The notes beneath the pieces were generated by a model that saw only the letters and a program-made list of their open reading frames with translations, ran no database searches and was not told the DNA's origin. The position numbers were made by a program, and so were the translations under genes. A stretch of DNA of 64,000 nt from Erythrobacter donghaensis (GTDB lineage: Bacteria > Pseudomonadota > Alphaproteobacteria > Sphingomonadales > Sphingomonadaceae). The stretch spans positions 7,864 to 71,863 of the forward strand of contig NZ_LSJS01000099.1 of assembly GCF_001557325.1 (NCBI RefSeq). The letters run 5' to 3'. Shown here piece after piece: positions 24,108 to 32,708 of the stretch. The stretch's first letter is position 1; the number at the start of each line of letters is the position of its first letter.

Positions 24108-25307
24108 ATGAATGACCAGTTCTATCGCATGAAGCGGATGCCTCCGTATGTGATCGCGGAGGTCAACGCCATGCGCCATGCAGCCCGTCTGGCCGGGCAG
24201 GACATCATCGACCTCGGCATGGGCAATCCCGACCAGCCCCCGCCCCAGCACGTGATCGACAAGCTGTGCGAGGTGGCGGCCAAGCCCGACGCACATGGCT
24301 ATTCGCAGTCCAAGGGCATCCCGGGCCTGCGCCGCGCGCAGGCTGGCTATTATGCGCGCCGCTTCGGGGTCGAGCTCGATCCCGAGAGCGAGGTGGTGGT
24401 GACGATGGGCTCGAAGGAGGGCCTGTCGAGCCTCGCCACCGCGATCATCGCGCCGGGCGACGTGGTGCTTGCGCCCAACCCCTCCTACCCGATCCACACC
24501 TTCGGCTTCATCATCGCGGGCGCGACGATCCGTTCGGTGCCGACCACGCCCGACGAACATTACTGGGAATCGCTCGACCGGGCGATGAACTACACCGTGC
24601 CGCGTCCCTCGGTGCTGGTGGTGAGCTATCCCTCCAACCCCACGGCCGAGACGGTCGAGCTGCCGTTCTACGAGCGGCTGGTGGCCTGGGCGAAGGAGAA
24701 TCAGGTCTGGATTGTCTCCGATCTGGCCTATTCCGAGCTTTATTTCGATGGCAAGCCGACCCGCTCGATCATGGAAGTGCCCGGCGCCAAGGACGTCGCG
24801 ATCGAATTCACCTCGATGTCGAAGACCTATTCGATGGCGGGCTGGCGGATGGGCTTTGCGGTCGGCAACAAGCAGCTGATCGCGGCGCTGACGCGGGTGA
24901 AGTCCTACCTCGATTACGGCGCCTTCACCCCGATCCAGGCCGCGGCCTGCGCGGCATTGAACGGGCCGCAGGACATCATCGAGGCGAATCGCGAGCTCTA
25001 TCACCGCCGCCGCGACGTGATGGTCGAGGCCTTCGGGCGCGCGGGGTGGGACATTCCGCCGCCACCCGCCTCGATGTTCGCCTGGGCCCCGCTGCCGCCG
25101 GCGCTCAAGTCGATGGGCAGCCTCGAATTCTCCAAGCAGCTCCTGACCCAGGCGCAGGTCGCCGTCGCGCCCGGCGTCGGCTATGGCGAGAATGGCGAGG
25201 GCTTCGTGCGGATCGCGATGGTCGAGAACGAGCAGCGCCTGCGCCAGGCGGCGCGCAACATCAAGCGCTACCTCCAGTCAGTGGGCGTTAACAGTTCCGC
25301 AGCCTAA
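24108..25307 (+). CDS. alaC: PLP-dependent aminotransferase, probable glutamate-pyruvate AlaC
   Basis: A 399-residue fold-type I, class I/II aminotransferase closest in pattern to AlaC, which makes alanine from pyruvate and glutamate. Readable features: LGMGNPDQPPP at 36-46, substrate segment PNPSYPIHTFGF, NPT in SYPSNPTAE, D205 region IVSDLAYSELYFDG, and PLP lysine K239 in SMSKTYSMAGWRMGF. The opening FYRMKRMPPYVIAEVNAMR is typical of AlaC proteins, which argues against LL-diaminopimelate aminotransferase. It is monocistronic and divergent from phaC. Confidence 0.88.
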   Translation: MNDQFYRMKRMPPYVIAEVNAMRHAARLAGQDIIDLGMGNPDQPPPQHVIDKLCEVAAKPDAHGYSQSKGIPGLRRAQAGYYARRFGVELDPESEVVVTMGSKEGLSSLATAIIAPGDVVLAPNPSYPIHTFGFIIAGATIRSVPTTPDEHYWESLDRAMNYTVPRPSVLVVSYPSNPTAETVELPFYERLVAWAKENQVWIVSDLAYSELYFDGKPTRSIMEVPGAKDVAIEFTSMSKTYSMAGWRMGFAVGNKQLIAALTRVKSYLDYGAFTPIQAAACAALNGPQDIIEANRELYHRRRDVMVEAFGRAGWDIPPPPASMFAWAPLPPALKSMGSLEFSKQLLTQAQVAVAPGVGYGENGEGFVRIAMVENEQRLRQAARNIKRYLQSVGVNSSAA

Positions 25308-25412
25308 GCCGTTCGCAGACCGTCAGGACAATCTCGTCCAAAACGGGAGAAATCCTGTCCGGTTTGCGTTAGTTTGCGCGTAACATGGGATGAAGTTCGC
25401 AAGGAGTTGGCA

Positions 25413-26015
25413 ATGGCGTCCGGAGCCGCAAAGCGGCTGACCGACAGACAGCGCGCCGTCATGGAACGGATCGACCGGCGCGTCCCGATCAAGGTGATCG
25501 CGACCGAGCTCGGGGTGTCCGAGACCCGGATAAACCAGCACATCTGCGCGCTGAAGGACTTCTACGATGCCGCCAGCCTTGGCGAGCTGGTCGAGAACTA
25601 CCGCGCCACGCTCAGTCCCGAAGCAGCCGAGGCAGCAGCGGAAAACGACCTCGGCACAATTGCGGATGGAGGTTTGCTGAAGCCCTTCAGCGAACCTGCA
25701 TACACAAATTCTCAGATTAACGCGGCAGTCGATCTGGCTGAATTCGGTGGCCGGGATGATCCGGGCCGCCTGGTCCTCAGCGATGCACTGCCTCTCACAG
25801 AACAGGCACCATGGCTGAAACCGGGCGAGCCGCGGGTGGTCCCCGGAGTGCTCGATGGTGAGCATGCCGTCCTGATGCGACTGGGGGCGATCGTCGGGAT
25901 CGCCGCAGGCATCCTGGCATCGGTGATCCTGGTGATCACGGCCGCGATGACCCTGAGCCAGGCAACGGAAGGCAAGGCTTATCTCTCCGTGGAAACCGAG
26001 GCCGCTGCCGGGTGA
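25413..26015 (+). CDS. Helix-turn-helix protein with C-terminal membrane helix
   Basis: A 200-residue protein of unknown function. Residues 8-55 form a LuxR/sigma-4-like helix-turn-helix: LTDRQRAVMERI, then KVIATELGVSETRINQHI. A long linker follows, and residues 160-185 form one membrane helix (GAIVGIAAGILASVILVITA), so a DNA-binding head could be tethered to the membrane. The ATG at 25413 has AAGGAG at ideal spacing, whereas an upstream in-frame ATG would add 13 residues. It is the first of five closely spaced genes ending at 27749. I do not recognise a named family. Confidence 0.7.
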   Translation: MASGAAKRLTDRQRAVMERIDRRVPIKVIATELGVSETRINQHICALKDFYDAASLGELVENYRATLSPEAAEAAAENDLGTIADGGLLKPFSEPAYTNSQINAAVDLAEFGGRDDPGRLVLSDALPLTEQAPWLKPGEPRVVPGVLDGEHAVLMRLGAIVGIAAGILASVILVITAAMTLSQATEGKAYLSVETEAAAG

Positions 26016-26040
26016 GCGCCGGCGGGGCAGGAGACCGACG

Positions 26041-26391
26041 ATGGAAGATCGTATTGTCGCTGACGCACGCGATCTCAAGAAGCTGATCCGTGAAGCCGAA
26101 GCCCTTGCCGACGAAGCGATCATCGCTATGGCACGGCTCAAGCAGGCCATGCTCGCCGCCCGGCAGAACCCGATGGTCGAAGTCTCGACGGGCCAGCGCG
26201 CGCTGGTGCGGCTGACCGAGGCCGAAAGCCAGGCGCTGTCGATGTCGACCAACCTGCTGCGGGTGCATGACGAGCTCAGCAAGGTCGCCCGAGTTCACGC
26301 CGGAGGCGACGAGGGCCTGCCCACCAAGGTCCCGTCGGCCGAAGTCGAGCCGCCCCAGGTCCTCGGCATGGCGGAAGAGCTTGCCGCCTGA
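26041..26391 (+). CDS. Hypothetical helical protein
   Basis: A 116-residue protein, mostly charged helix (residues 1-90 favour coiled coil, for example ARDLKKLIREAEALADEAI and LTEAESQALSMSTNLL), ending in a Pro-rich tail. No signal peptide, membrane helix or catalytic motif. The ATG has CAGGAG upstream. Its stop overlaps the start of the next gene as TGATG, so the two are co-translated. Function unknown; presumably it works with the neighbouring membrane protein and membrane-anchored HTH protein. Confidence 0.65.
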   Translation: MEDRIVADARDLKKLIREAEALADEAIIAMARLKQAMLAARQNPMVEVSTGQRALVRLTEAESQALSMSTNLLRVHDELSKVARVHAGGDEGLPTKVPSAEVEPPQVLGMAEELAA

Positions 26392-26897
26392 TGGCCGAAC
26401 TGCTCGATTTTCTGAACTTGTATCGGGCCCCCACCCAGCACATCCTCGCCATCTTGCTCGCAGGAGCAATGTGGCGCTGGGGCGGGGCGCCCGAACGCTG
26501 GCTGGGCGCCGCCTTCGTCCTGACGATGGTGGCGTCGGTCTATGTGCTGCGATGGTTTGCCCCGCTCCGCTCGCTCGACGATCCGACCTTGAAGTACCGC
26601 CTGATCGTCGATGTGGTGGCGGCCGCCGCCTTTGTCGCCATCGCGCTCAAAGCCAACCGCAATTATCCCTTGTGGATCGCCGGATTCCAGCTGGTCGCGC
26701 TCGGGGCCTATCTGGTCAAAACCATTGCCCCGGATGTCTCGCAGCTGGCGCTGGTCATCCTGATCGTCGGCCCGTCCTATTGCCAGCTGCTGGTGCTGCT
26801 TGCCGGCTTCATTCGCCACGTCCGGCGCGAGCGCCGCTTCGGGCCCTATCGCGACTGGCGCATCACGCCTCCTGCCATCGGAGGGCTGGCCGCATGA
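26391..26897 (+). CDS. Hypothetical polytopic membrane protein
   Basis: A 168-residue inner-membrane protein with about five hydrophobic helices (near 15-30, 37-57, 67-87, 92-110 and 117-142) and a positively charged cytoplasmic tail starting RHVRRERRFGPYRDW. No transport or enzyme motif is recognised. The start ATG shares one base with the preceding stop (TGATG). It is the third gene of the five-gene cluster and its tail abuts the JAB-domain gene. Confidence 0.65.
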   Translation: MAELLDFLNLYRAPTQHILAILLAGAMWRWGGAPERWLGAAFVLTMVASVYVLRWFAPLRSLDDPTLKYRLIVDVVAAAAFVAIALKANRNYPLWIAGFQLVALGAYLVKTIAPDVSQLALVILIVGPSYCQLLVLLAGFIRHVRRERRFGPYRDWRITPPAIGGLAA

Positions 26898-26943
26898 TGC
26901 CGGCCTGTTCCCTGTCGCCCTCTGCCGCCGCCACGGTGTGCCG

Positions 26944-27366
26944 ATGCTGATGCAGGCCCTTGCCCGCAGCGGCGTGAGCGCGCTCTCGCAGGATCAGCGC
27001 ACGGCGGCGATGATCGCCTATCTGCGCAGCCTCGTCCTCGCCCCGCCCGCCCAGTACGAGCGCGGGCATGCGATCTTCCTCGACGCGCACAGCGCCTGGC
27101 TCGGCGATGCACCCTGCGGGATCGGCACGATGACGACGCTCGCGATCCGGATGCGCGCGCTGCTCGGCGAGGCGCTGCGCCACGAAGCGGCCGGCATCAT
27201 CCTTCCGCACAGCCACCCTTCCGGCCACTGCCGCCCGAGCGGCTGCGACATCGCTACCACCCGCCGCCTCGCCAGCGTCGCGCGGGCGCTGGAGATCACG
27301 CTGATCGATCACCTGATCTTCACCACCGACGCGGTCTATTCGATGCGCGCAGGAGGCCTGCTGTGA
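26944..27366 (+). CDS. RadC-like JAB/MPN domain protein, free-standing
   Basis: A 140-residue protein consisting almost only of a RadC-type JAB domain. The metal motif appears as PHSHPSGHCRPSGCD at 88-102, with H89, H91, S99 and D102 in place, followed by RRLASVARALEITLIDHLIFT as in RadC. The helix-hairpin-helix region of full RadC is absent. By hand alignment the upstream glutamate of the JAMM site (PRE in RadC) falls on Ala, so activity is doubtful. The start is uncertain: GTG 26938 or ATG 26944, neither with a clear ribosome site. Its stop overlaps the next GTG (GTGA). Confidence 0.75.
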   Translation: MLMQALARSGVSALSQDQRTAAMIAYLRSLVLAPPAQYERGHAIFLDAHSAWLGDAPCGIGTMTTLAIRMRALLGEALRHEAAGIILPHSHPSGHCRPSGCDIATTRRLASVARALEITLIDHLIFTTDAVYSMRAGGLL

Positions 27367-27749
27367 ACGCGCCGCTGCCCACGGATCACTTCCCTTGCAA
27401 CGACATGCCCGGTCCGCGCTTCCGCGAGGCAGGCGAGATGGTGCTCGATCAGTTCCACCGCGACGGGCGGATCGATGCCCAGTGGCTCGGCCTCCACCCG
27501 CGCGAATTCGCGCTGCTGTGGCGGCTCGCCGCGCAGCCGGGCGAGCGCCTGTGCGACCAGCAGCTGCGCACCGAAGCCTTCCGCATCTCGCAGGGGCCCG
27601 GGCCGGAGGGCATCATTGCCGACATCGCGCGCCTGCGCGGCAAGCTTGCCGCGGCCGGCGCGGGTCACCTCATCTGCACCGATGGCGATGGCCGCTACTT
27701 CCTCGAAGTGCCCCCCGATCACGGCCTCTCGCGCTTCGCTGCAGGGTGA
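27363..27749 (+). CDS. Winged-helix DNA-binding protein (OmpR/PhoB effector-like)
   Basis: A 128-residue protein with a winged helix resembling the OmpR/PhoB effector domain: GLHPREFALLWRLAAQPGER at 42-61, LRTEAFRIS, IADIARLRGKLAAAG, and the wing CTDGDGRYFLEV. There is no receiver domain, so it may be a stand-alone regulator. The GTG start overlaps the JAB gene stop by four bases. It is the last gene of the cluster. Target genes are unknown; the two DNA-binding proteins at either end suggest a self-regulated unit. Confidence 0.7.
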   Translation: MNAPLPTDHFPCNDMPGPRFREAGEMVLDQFHRDGRIDAQWLGLHPREFALLWRLAAQPGERLCDQQLRTEAFRISQGPGPEGIIADIARLRGKLAAAGAGHLICTDGDGRYFLEVPPDHGLSRFAAG

Positions 27750-27837
27750 GGCGGGGCTCCGGACGGGGGCCTATGGACACCGTGGGGTGGATCGGTCAAT
27801 CTTGGCCCAGACACGAACCCCGAGGGATCCGCCTGAC

Positions 27838-28662
27838 ATGTCCGCCACCACCCCCGCAACCACCATTGCCAATGACCGCGTCTCCATCGTGCTGGGCGAG
27901 GACGGCGTCGCGGACGTCCGCTTCGTGCGCGCGGAGAAGATGAACGCGCTCGATCCCGAGATGTTCGAACGCATTATCGAGGCCGGTCACGCGCTCCAGC
28001 GGATGAAGGGCCTGCGCGCGGTGGTGCTTTCGGGCGAGGGCCGGGCGTTCTGCGCCGGGCTCGACCTGTCGAACTTCGCACGCAAGCCGGCCGAGGACGA
28101 GCCCCCCCTGACCGAGCGCACCTATGGCAACGCCAACCGCCCGCAGCAGGTGGCGATGCAGTGGCGGAAGCTCCCCGTGCCGGTGATCGCCGCGATCCAC
28201 GGGGTGTGCTTCGGCGGGGGGCTCCAGATCGCGAGCGGCGCGGACATCCGCATCGTCCATCCCGAAACGCGGCTTGCGATCATGGAGATGAAGTGGGGCC
28301 TCGTCCCCGACATGGGCGGCTATGTGCTGTGGCGCGGGCTGGTGCGCGACGACGTTCTGCGTGAGCTCGTCTACACCAACCGCGAATTCAACGGCGCCGA
28401 GGCACAGGCGCTGGGCCTTGCGACCCATGTCGATGACAACCCCCGCGACCGGGCCTTTGCCATCGCCCGCCAGATCGCGCTCAAGAACCCGCACGCTATC
28501 CGTGCCGCCAAGCGGCTCCAGGCCGGGATGTGGGAGCAGGACACCAATGCAATCCTGATGGAGGAAAGCATCGAGCAGCACGGCATCATGCGCAGCCGCA
28601 ACCAGGTCGAGGCGGTGATGGCCGAGATGGAGCGCAGGAAGCCGAACTTCGAGGACCTCTAG
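27838..28662 (+). CDS. Enoyl-CoA hydratase/isomerase (crotonase) family protein
   Basis: A 274-residue crotonase-fold enzyme acting on acyl-CoA esters, probably in fatty acid oxidation. The oxyanion-hole segments are [10 protein letters not shown] near 71-80 and [20 protein letters not shown] near 120-139. Position VPDMGG near 153-158 replaces the usual catalytic Glu-containing stretch of hydratases with Asp/Met, so it may be an isomerase or hydrolase. The ATG at 27838 starts MSATTPATT; the long upstream open frame overlaps the winged-helix gene and is not coding. The stop TAG overlaps the converging arsH stop in CTAG. Confidence 0.88.
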   Translation: MSATTPATTIANDRVSIVLGEDGVADVRFVRAEKMNALDPEMFERIIEAGHALQRMKGLRAVVLSGEGRAFCAGLDLSNFARKPAEDEPPLTERTYGNANRPQQVAMQWRKLPVPVIAAIHGVCFGGGLQIASGADIRIVHPETRLAIMEMKWGLVPDMGGYVLWRGLVRDDVLRELVYTNREFNGAEAQALGLATHVDDNPRDRAFAIARQIALKNPHAIRAAKRLQAGMWEQDTNAILMEESIEQHGIMRSRNQVEAVMAEMERRKPNFEDL

Positions 28663-29417
28663 CGCGCCCCGCCCGTGGTGATCCCGGCGCTGTCCGCCGG
28701 GGTTTCTACCGGCGCATCACGCTCGACCCGCTCGGAGTAGCGATCGACGAGGCTTTCGGCGTGGGGCCGCAACAGCACGGTGAAGCGCACCAGCTCCTCC
28801 ATCACGTCGACGATCCGGTCGTAATAGGCCGACGGCTTCATCCGTCCGTCCTCGTGGAACTCCATATAGGCCTTGGCGACCGAGGACTGGTTGGGGATGG
28901 TGAACATCCGCATCCAGCGCCCGAGGATGCGCAGGGTGTTGACGGTGTTGAAGCTCTGCGATCCGGCATTGACCTGCATCACCGCCAGTGTGCGCCCCTG
29001 CGTCGGGCGCAGGCCCTTGTAGGCGAGCGGCAGGTGATCGATCTGCGCCTTCATGATGCCGGTGATCGTGCCGTGGCGCTCGGGACTGCACCACACCTGC
29101 GCCTCGGACCACAAGGAATGCTCGCGCAGTTCGTGCACCGCGGGGTGATCGTCGAAGGGGTGCTGGTCGGGCGACGGCAGGTCGGCAGGGTCGAAGATCC
29201 GCGTTTCGCAGCCGAAGAATTGCAGCAGCCGCGCCGCCTCCTCCACCGCAAGGCGGGAGAAGGACCGTTCGCGCAGCGATCCGTAGAGCAGCAGCACCCG
29301 CGGCGGCGGGTCCATCGGCCCGAGGCCGAGCGCGGGGCGGGCGTGGGCGTATTCGGGCTTGAGTGCGGGCAGGTGCGCCGGATCGGGCAGGGCGCGAAGG
29401 CGGGTGAATTGACTCAT
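28659..29417 (-). CDS. arsH: Arsenical resistance NADPH-dependent FMN reductase ArsH
   Basis: ArsH oxidises trivalent organoarsenicals using a flavin. The 252-residue flavodoxin-fold product has the FMN loop [13 protein letters not shown] near 43-55 and the ArsH signature [21 protein letters not shown] near residue 109, split here as [10 protein letters not shown] and [26 protein letters not shown] follows. It is the last gene of the ars operon, its ATG overlapping the acr3 stop (ATGA). Together with ArsI this suggests defence against methylated or aromatic arsenicals as well as inorganic arsenic. Confidence 0.95.
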   Translation of the reverse strand: MSQFTRLRALPDPAHLPALKPEYAHARPALGLGPMDPPPRVLLLYGSLRERSFSRLAVEEAARLLQFFGCETRIFDPADLPSPDQHPFDDHPAVHELREHSLWSEAQVWCSPERHGTITGIMKAQIDHLPLAYKGLRPTQGRTLAVMQVNAGSQSFNTVNTLRILGRWMRMFTIPNQSSVAKAYMEFHEDGRMKPSAYYDRIVDVMEELVRFTVLLRPHAESLVDRYSERVERDAPVETPADSAGITTGGAR

Positions 29418-30469
29418 GCGGGGCTATCCGGGAAACGGGCGCGGGTGCGGTTGGCGAAGGCCACCAGCGAGAGCATCACCGGCACCTCGACCAGCACGCC
29501 GACGACAGTGGCGAGCGCCGCGCCGCTCGACAGGCCGAACAGGCCGATCGCGACCGCCACCGCCAGCTCGAAGAAGTTCGAGGTGCCGATCAGCGCGCAG
29601 GGCGCGGCAATCGCGTGGGGCACGCGCCACGCCCAGGCCCAGGCATAGGCGGCCGCGAAGATGCCGTAGGACTGGATGATGATCGGCACCGCGATCAGCG
29701 CGATCAGCAGCGGATTGGCAAGGATCGTGCCCGCCTGGAAGGCGAACAGCAGTACCACCGTTGCCAAGAGGCCGATGATCGACCACGGCTTCAACCGCGC
29801 GGTGAACGCATCGATCGCCGCCGCCTCGCCGCCGCGCGCCGCGATCACCCTCGCGCGCGTCCACGCGCCCGCCGCCAGCGGGATCACCACGTAGAGCACC
29901 ACCGACAGCAGCAGCGTCTCCCACGGCACGACGATGTCGGTCACCCCCAGCAGCAGCGCGACGATCGGCGCGAAGGCGACGATCATCACGAGGTCGTTGG
30001 CCGCCACCTGCACCAGCGTGTAGGCGGGGTCGCCGCGGGTCATCTGCGACCAGACGAACACCATCGCGGTGCAGGGGGCCGCGCCGAGCAGGATCAGCCC
30101 GGCGATGTATTCCTGCGCGTCGGCACGCGGCAGCAGGCCCGCATAGAGGTAGTCGAAGAACAGCACGCCCAAGGCCGCCATGGTGAAGGGCTTGATCAGC
30201 CAGTTGACCACCAGCGTGATCACCAGCCCCTTGGGCCGCTTGCCGATGTCGCGGATGCTGGCGAAGTCGACCCCGACCATCATCGGGAAGATCATCGCCC
30301 AGATCAGCACCGCGACGACGAGATTGACCGAGGCATATTCGAGCCCCGCCAGCACGCCGACCGCATCCGGCGCGGCAATGCCCAGCGCGAGCCCGGCCAG
30401 AATGGCAAGCAGCACCCAGACCGAAAGGTAACGCTCGAACAGGCCGAGCGGGGAGGCGGCGGCGCTCAT
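29414..30469 (-). CDS. acr3: ACR3-family arsenite efflux transporter
   Basis: Inner-membrane arsenite exporter of 351 residues with ten predicted helices. The ACR3 hallmarks are visible: [19 protein letters not shown] in helix 4 with the essential Cys, [12 protein letters not shown], and [16 protein letters not shown] in helix 9. The ATG at 30469 overlaps the arsC stop (ATGA). It expels the arsenite made by ArsC and any trivalent product of ArsI. It belongs to the ACR3 rather than the ArsB superfamily. Confidence 0.95.
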   Translation of the reverse strand: MSAAASPLGLFERYLSVWVLLAILAGLALGIAAPDAVGVLAGLEYASVNLVVAVLIWAMIFPMMVGVDFASIRDIGKRPKGLVITLVVNWLIKPFTMAALGVLFFDYLYAGLLPRADAQEYIAGLILLGAAPCTAMVFVWSQMTRGDPAYTLVQVAANDLVMIVAFAPIVALLLGVTDIVVPWETLLLSVVLYVVIPLAAGAWTRARVIAARGGEAAAIDAFTARLKPWSIIGLLATVVLLFAFQAGTILANPLLIALIAVPIIIQSYGIFAAAYAWAWAWRVPHAIAAPCALIGTSNFFELAVAVAIGLFGLSSGAALATVVGVLVEVPVMLSLVAFANRTRARFPDSPA

Positions 30470-30957
30470 GCCGCGCCCTCCATCGCGCCGATCTCGGCAA
30501 GCGCGGCCTGCCACGCGGCCTTGTCCAGCGCCGTCCGGTCGAGCGCAAGGAAGGCCCGGACCCGCATCTCGAGCAGCCGCCAGGTTTCCTCGAAGGCGGC
30601 GTCCACCTCCGCCTCGCTGCCGGTCACGTCGGCCGGATCGGGCAGGCCCCAATGGGCCTTCAATGGGCTGCCGAGGAACACCGGGCATGTCTCGCCCGCC
30701 GCATTGCCGCACACGGTGATCGCAAGGTCGATGGCCGGGGCATCGGGGCCGGTGAATTCGTTCCAGCTCTTGGAGCGGAAAGCGGCGGTGTCGATCCCGC
30801 GCCGCGCAAGCAGCCGGAGCGCGCCCGGATGGACCGCGCCCTTGGGCTTGCTCCCCGCGCTGAAGGCGGTGACCCGCCCCGCGCCGAGACGGCCAAGGAT
30901 CGCCTCGCCAAGGATCGATCGGGCGGAATTGCCCGTGCACAGCACCAGAATGTTCAT
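30466..30957 (-). CDS. arsC: Arsenate reductase, low-molecular-weight phosphatase type
   Basis: Reduces arsenate to arsenite before export. The 163-residue product has the P-loop CTGNSARS, with nucleophile C7 and R13 in the CX5R pattern. Later cysteines ([12 protein letters not shown]) could serve the disulfide relay of thioredoxin- or glutathione-linked enzymes, but the exact Cys pair typical of S. aureus ArsC is not obvious. The ATG at 30957 is preferred to a longer frame that would overlap arsI. It lies 19 bp after arsI and overlaps acr3. Confidence 0.92.
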   Translation of the reverse strand: MNILVLCTGNSARSILGEAILGRLGAGRVTAFSAGSKPKGAVHPGALRLLARRGIDTAAFRSKSWNEFTGPDAPAIDLAITVCGNAAGETCPVFLGSPLKAHWGLPDPADVTGSEAEVDAAFEETWRLLEMRVRAFLALDRTALDKAAWQAALAEIGAMEGAA

Positions 30958-30976
30958 GTGTCGCCCCGCGATCCTG

Positions 30977-31456
30977 TCAGCAGCAACCGGTGTTGGCCGC
31001 CGGAGCGGTGGCAGCCTGCGGCACGCAGCACGCACCCGTGGCCGCACCGGCATTGGCGAGCTGTTCGAGATCGGGGCTGCCGCCATAGGTGGTGCTGCCG
31101 CCGCTGGTGAGGAAGGCCTCCCACACCACGCCATCGGGATCGGCGATCCAGCTCTTCTCCGACTTGGCATAGCAGCAGGTGGTTGCGCCCTCTTCCAGCA
31201 CCGGGCGGTCGGCCGCCTTCAATCGGGCATAGACCTCGGCCAGTTCGCCAGCGTCCTCGACCTGCAGGCCGACATGCTCGATGCCCTTCGTGGCGCCCTC
31301 GCGCATCGAGATCGCGAAGTTGATGCGCGGATCTTCGAGCATCCACTTGGCGTAGTCGGCCTTCGTCACGCTCGGCGCGGCGCCGAACAGGTGGGTGTAG
31401 AAGGCGATCGAGGCATCGAGGTCGGTCACGCCGACGTGCAGGTGGAAGCGTTTCAT
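30977..31456 (-). CDS. arsI: ArsI-type C-As lyase / CadI-like VOC dioxygenase
   Basis: A 159-residue vicinal-oxygen-chelate protein. In ArsI, a non-haem Fe(II) enzyme cleaves the C-As bond of trivalent organoarsenicals. The metal-binding pattern is visible in FHLHVGVTD at the N-terminus, EHVGLQV with H61, and WEAF with E113. The vicinal pair C94-C95 in GATTCCYAKSEKSW matches the arsenic-binding cysteines of ArsI. The C-terminal tail has further cysteines (GACC...NTGCC). CadI-annotated homologues are common, but the ars operon context favours ArsI. Its ATG overlaps the arsR stop. Confidence 0.88.
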   Translation of the reverse strand: MKRFHLHVGVTDLDASIAFYTHLFGAAPSVTKADYAKWMLEDPRINFAISMREGATKGIEHVGLQVEDAGELAEVYARLKAADRPVLEEGATTCCYAKSEKSWIADPDGVVWEAFLTSGGSTTYGGSPDLEQLANAGAATGACCVPQAATAPAANTGCC

Positions 31457-31794
31457 CGGGCGGTCTCCATTTCAGCTTGGGGGGTGCAGGCGGCCGTGTC
31501 CTCGCAAGGCACGCCCCCGCAGCAGTTTTCCGTCAGGTAGGCCATCAGCCCGGCCATCGCAGCATAGTCGGCCGCGTAGATGATCGACCGGCTCTCGCGC
31601 CGCTGGGTGACGAGCCCGGCATGGGCGAGCTGTGCGAGATGGAAGCTCATCGAGGAGGGCGGCACGCCGATCCGCTCGGCCAGCGCGCCTGCGGCGATGC
31701 CCTCGGCCCCGGCCTGCACCAGCAGGCGGAAGGCGGCAAGGCGGTGCTCCTGCGCCAATGCGCCGAGGGCACGGATGATCAGATCGGGCTGCAC
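31453..31794 (-). CDS. arsR: ArsR family arsenite-responsive repressor
   Basis: A 113-residue winged-helix repressor. DNA-binding helices are in RIGVPPSSMSFHLAQLAHAG with wing RRESRSIIYAA. The C-terminal NCCGGVPC supplies three cysteines arranged as in the A. ferrooxidans-type ArsR, which binds As(III) there rather than in the ELCVCDL helix. The GTG at 31794 has GGAG at proper spacing; the open frame further upstream would run through the operator. It is the first gene of arsR-arsI-arsC-acr3-arsH and probably represses the whole operon. Confidence 0.94.
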   Translation of the reverse strand: MQPDLIIRALGALAQEHRLAAFRLLVQAGAEGIAAGALAERIGVPPSSMSFHLAQLAHAGLVTQRRESRSIIYAADYAAMAGLMAYLTENCCGGVPCEDTAACTPQAEMETAR

Positions 31795-31809
31795 GTGACA
31801 CTCCAATGA

Positions 31810-31825
31810 TTCGATGAATATCGAA
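31810..31825. promoter_or_regulatory. ArsR operator
   Basis: Palindrome TTCGAT-gaat-ATCGAA lies 15 bp upstream of the arsR GTG. ATTCG...CGAAT-type dyads are typical ArsR-family operators, so autoregulation of the operon is likely. Confidence 0.75.
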
Positions 31826-31869
31826 ATATGCGAGCCAGCGCGGCCCGTCAAGGGTGCGGCTGGGAAAGC

Positions 31870-31940
31870 TTCAGCCGAACACGGCCCCGGCTGACGTGCT
31901 CAGCCAAAAACAGCCCCGGCTGACGTGCTCAGCCGAAAAC
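31870..31940. repeat. Short tandem repeat derived from the thioesterase gene end
   Basis: A 28-29 bp unit containing GCCCCGGCTGACGTGCTCAG followed by CC(A/G)AAAAC occurs at 31884-31911 and 31913-31940, with a partial copy CAGCCGAACAC at 31872-31882. The second full copy includes the last codons and stop (minus strand GTTTTCGGCTGA) of the thioesterase gene, so the other copies are downstream duplicates of its 3' end. Confidence 0.8.
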
Positions 31941-32708
31941 CGCGACGCATTGCAGTCCGTCGAGCACCTGCCGGCCCTCAGTGTCCCACAGCCGCAGGCG
32001 CTCGGAGGAATAGCCCGCGTCGGCGTGCTGGCTGGCGTTCTCGGCGAGATACCAGCCATCCCGCGACCGGCTCTCGGGATCGAGCACGTTGAACGACCAG
32101 TTGATCGAGCTGATCGGGCCCTGGCGCTGCATCGCCCGCATCGCGCCGGGGGGCATGACGTCGCCCATCAGCACCAGCTTGGACACAGGGTCGAGATCAT
32201 GCGCCTCGGTCAGCCGTGCCCAGCGCCGCACGGTCGCGCCGCGGTCGGTGCCCCTGGCCTGCCCGTGGCGCAGCTCGAAGTTCCTGGCGACGAAAGCCGG
32301 GGCGAACTGGTGGGTTACCTCGGCGTTGTCCTCGGGCGGGCCGGGCCAGTCCTCAGGGAAGGCCGAGGGGTGGACGGCATTGGCCTCGCGCCCCTCGCCG
32401 AACAGCCAGAAGGCGCTCAAGGCGACGCGGCCCTCGGCGATGATCTCGCTGCGCAGCTGGGTGACGTTGCGGCCCTGGCGGACGATCTCGGCCCGCAGTT
32501 CGATTGCCTCGCCCACCGGCGCGACGAACGCGACCTGTCCGGCGCGCAGGGGTGGCAGGCCCGGGAAGGCGCGCACCGCCATGGTATAGGCCACCAGCGC
32601 CGAGGCCCCGCCATAGAGCGTGCGTCCCTGCATCCAGTCGGTGGCATGAGCAAGATGGGCAGGCCCGGGCTGGCCGGTGACGGGTTCGAGAAGGCTCGCG
32701 ATGGTCAT
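31929..32708 (-). CDS. Acyl-CoA thioesterase family protein (TesB-like double hotdog)
   Basis: A 259-residue cytoplasmic thioesterase-superfamily protein, probably hydrolysing acyl-CoA. It has two hotdog-like halves: MQGRTLYGGASALVAYTMA near 26-44 with a strand set ending LRSEIIAEGRVALSAFWLFG, and a second half with SKLVLMGDVMPPGAM and SSINWSFNVLD followed by DGWYLAENASQHADAGYSSE, which is the usual active-site region. In-frame ATGs at 32708, 32720 and 32777 are possible; 32708 (MTIASLLEPV) was chosen by family length. Its 3' end is embedded in a tandem repeat. Confidence 0.82.
   Translation of the reverse strand: MTIASLLEPVTGQPGPAHLAHATDWMQGRTLYGGASALVAYTMAVRAFPGLPPLRAGQVAFVAPVGEAIELRAEIVRQGRNVTQLRSEIIAEGRVALSAFWLFGEGREANAVHPSAFPEDWPGPPEDNAEVTHQFAPAFVARNFELRHGQARGTDRGATVRRWARLTEAHDLDPVSKLVLMGDVMPPGAMRAMQRQGPISSINWSFNVLDPESRSRDGWYLAENASQHADAGYSSERLRLWDTEGRQVLDGLQCVAVFG

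Noticed and set aside
31870..31940. CRISPR array
   Set aside because: Units are contiguous without spacers and derive from the adjacent gene end.
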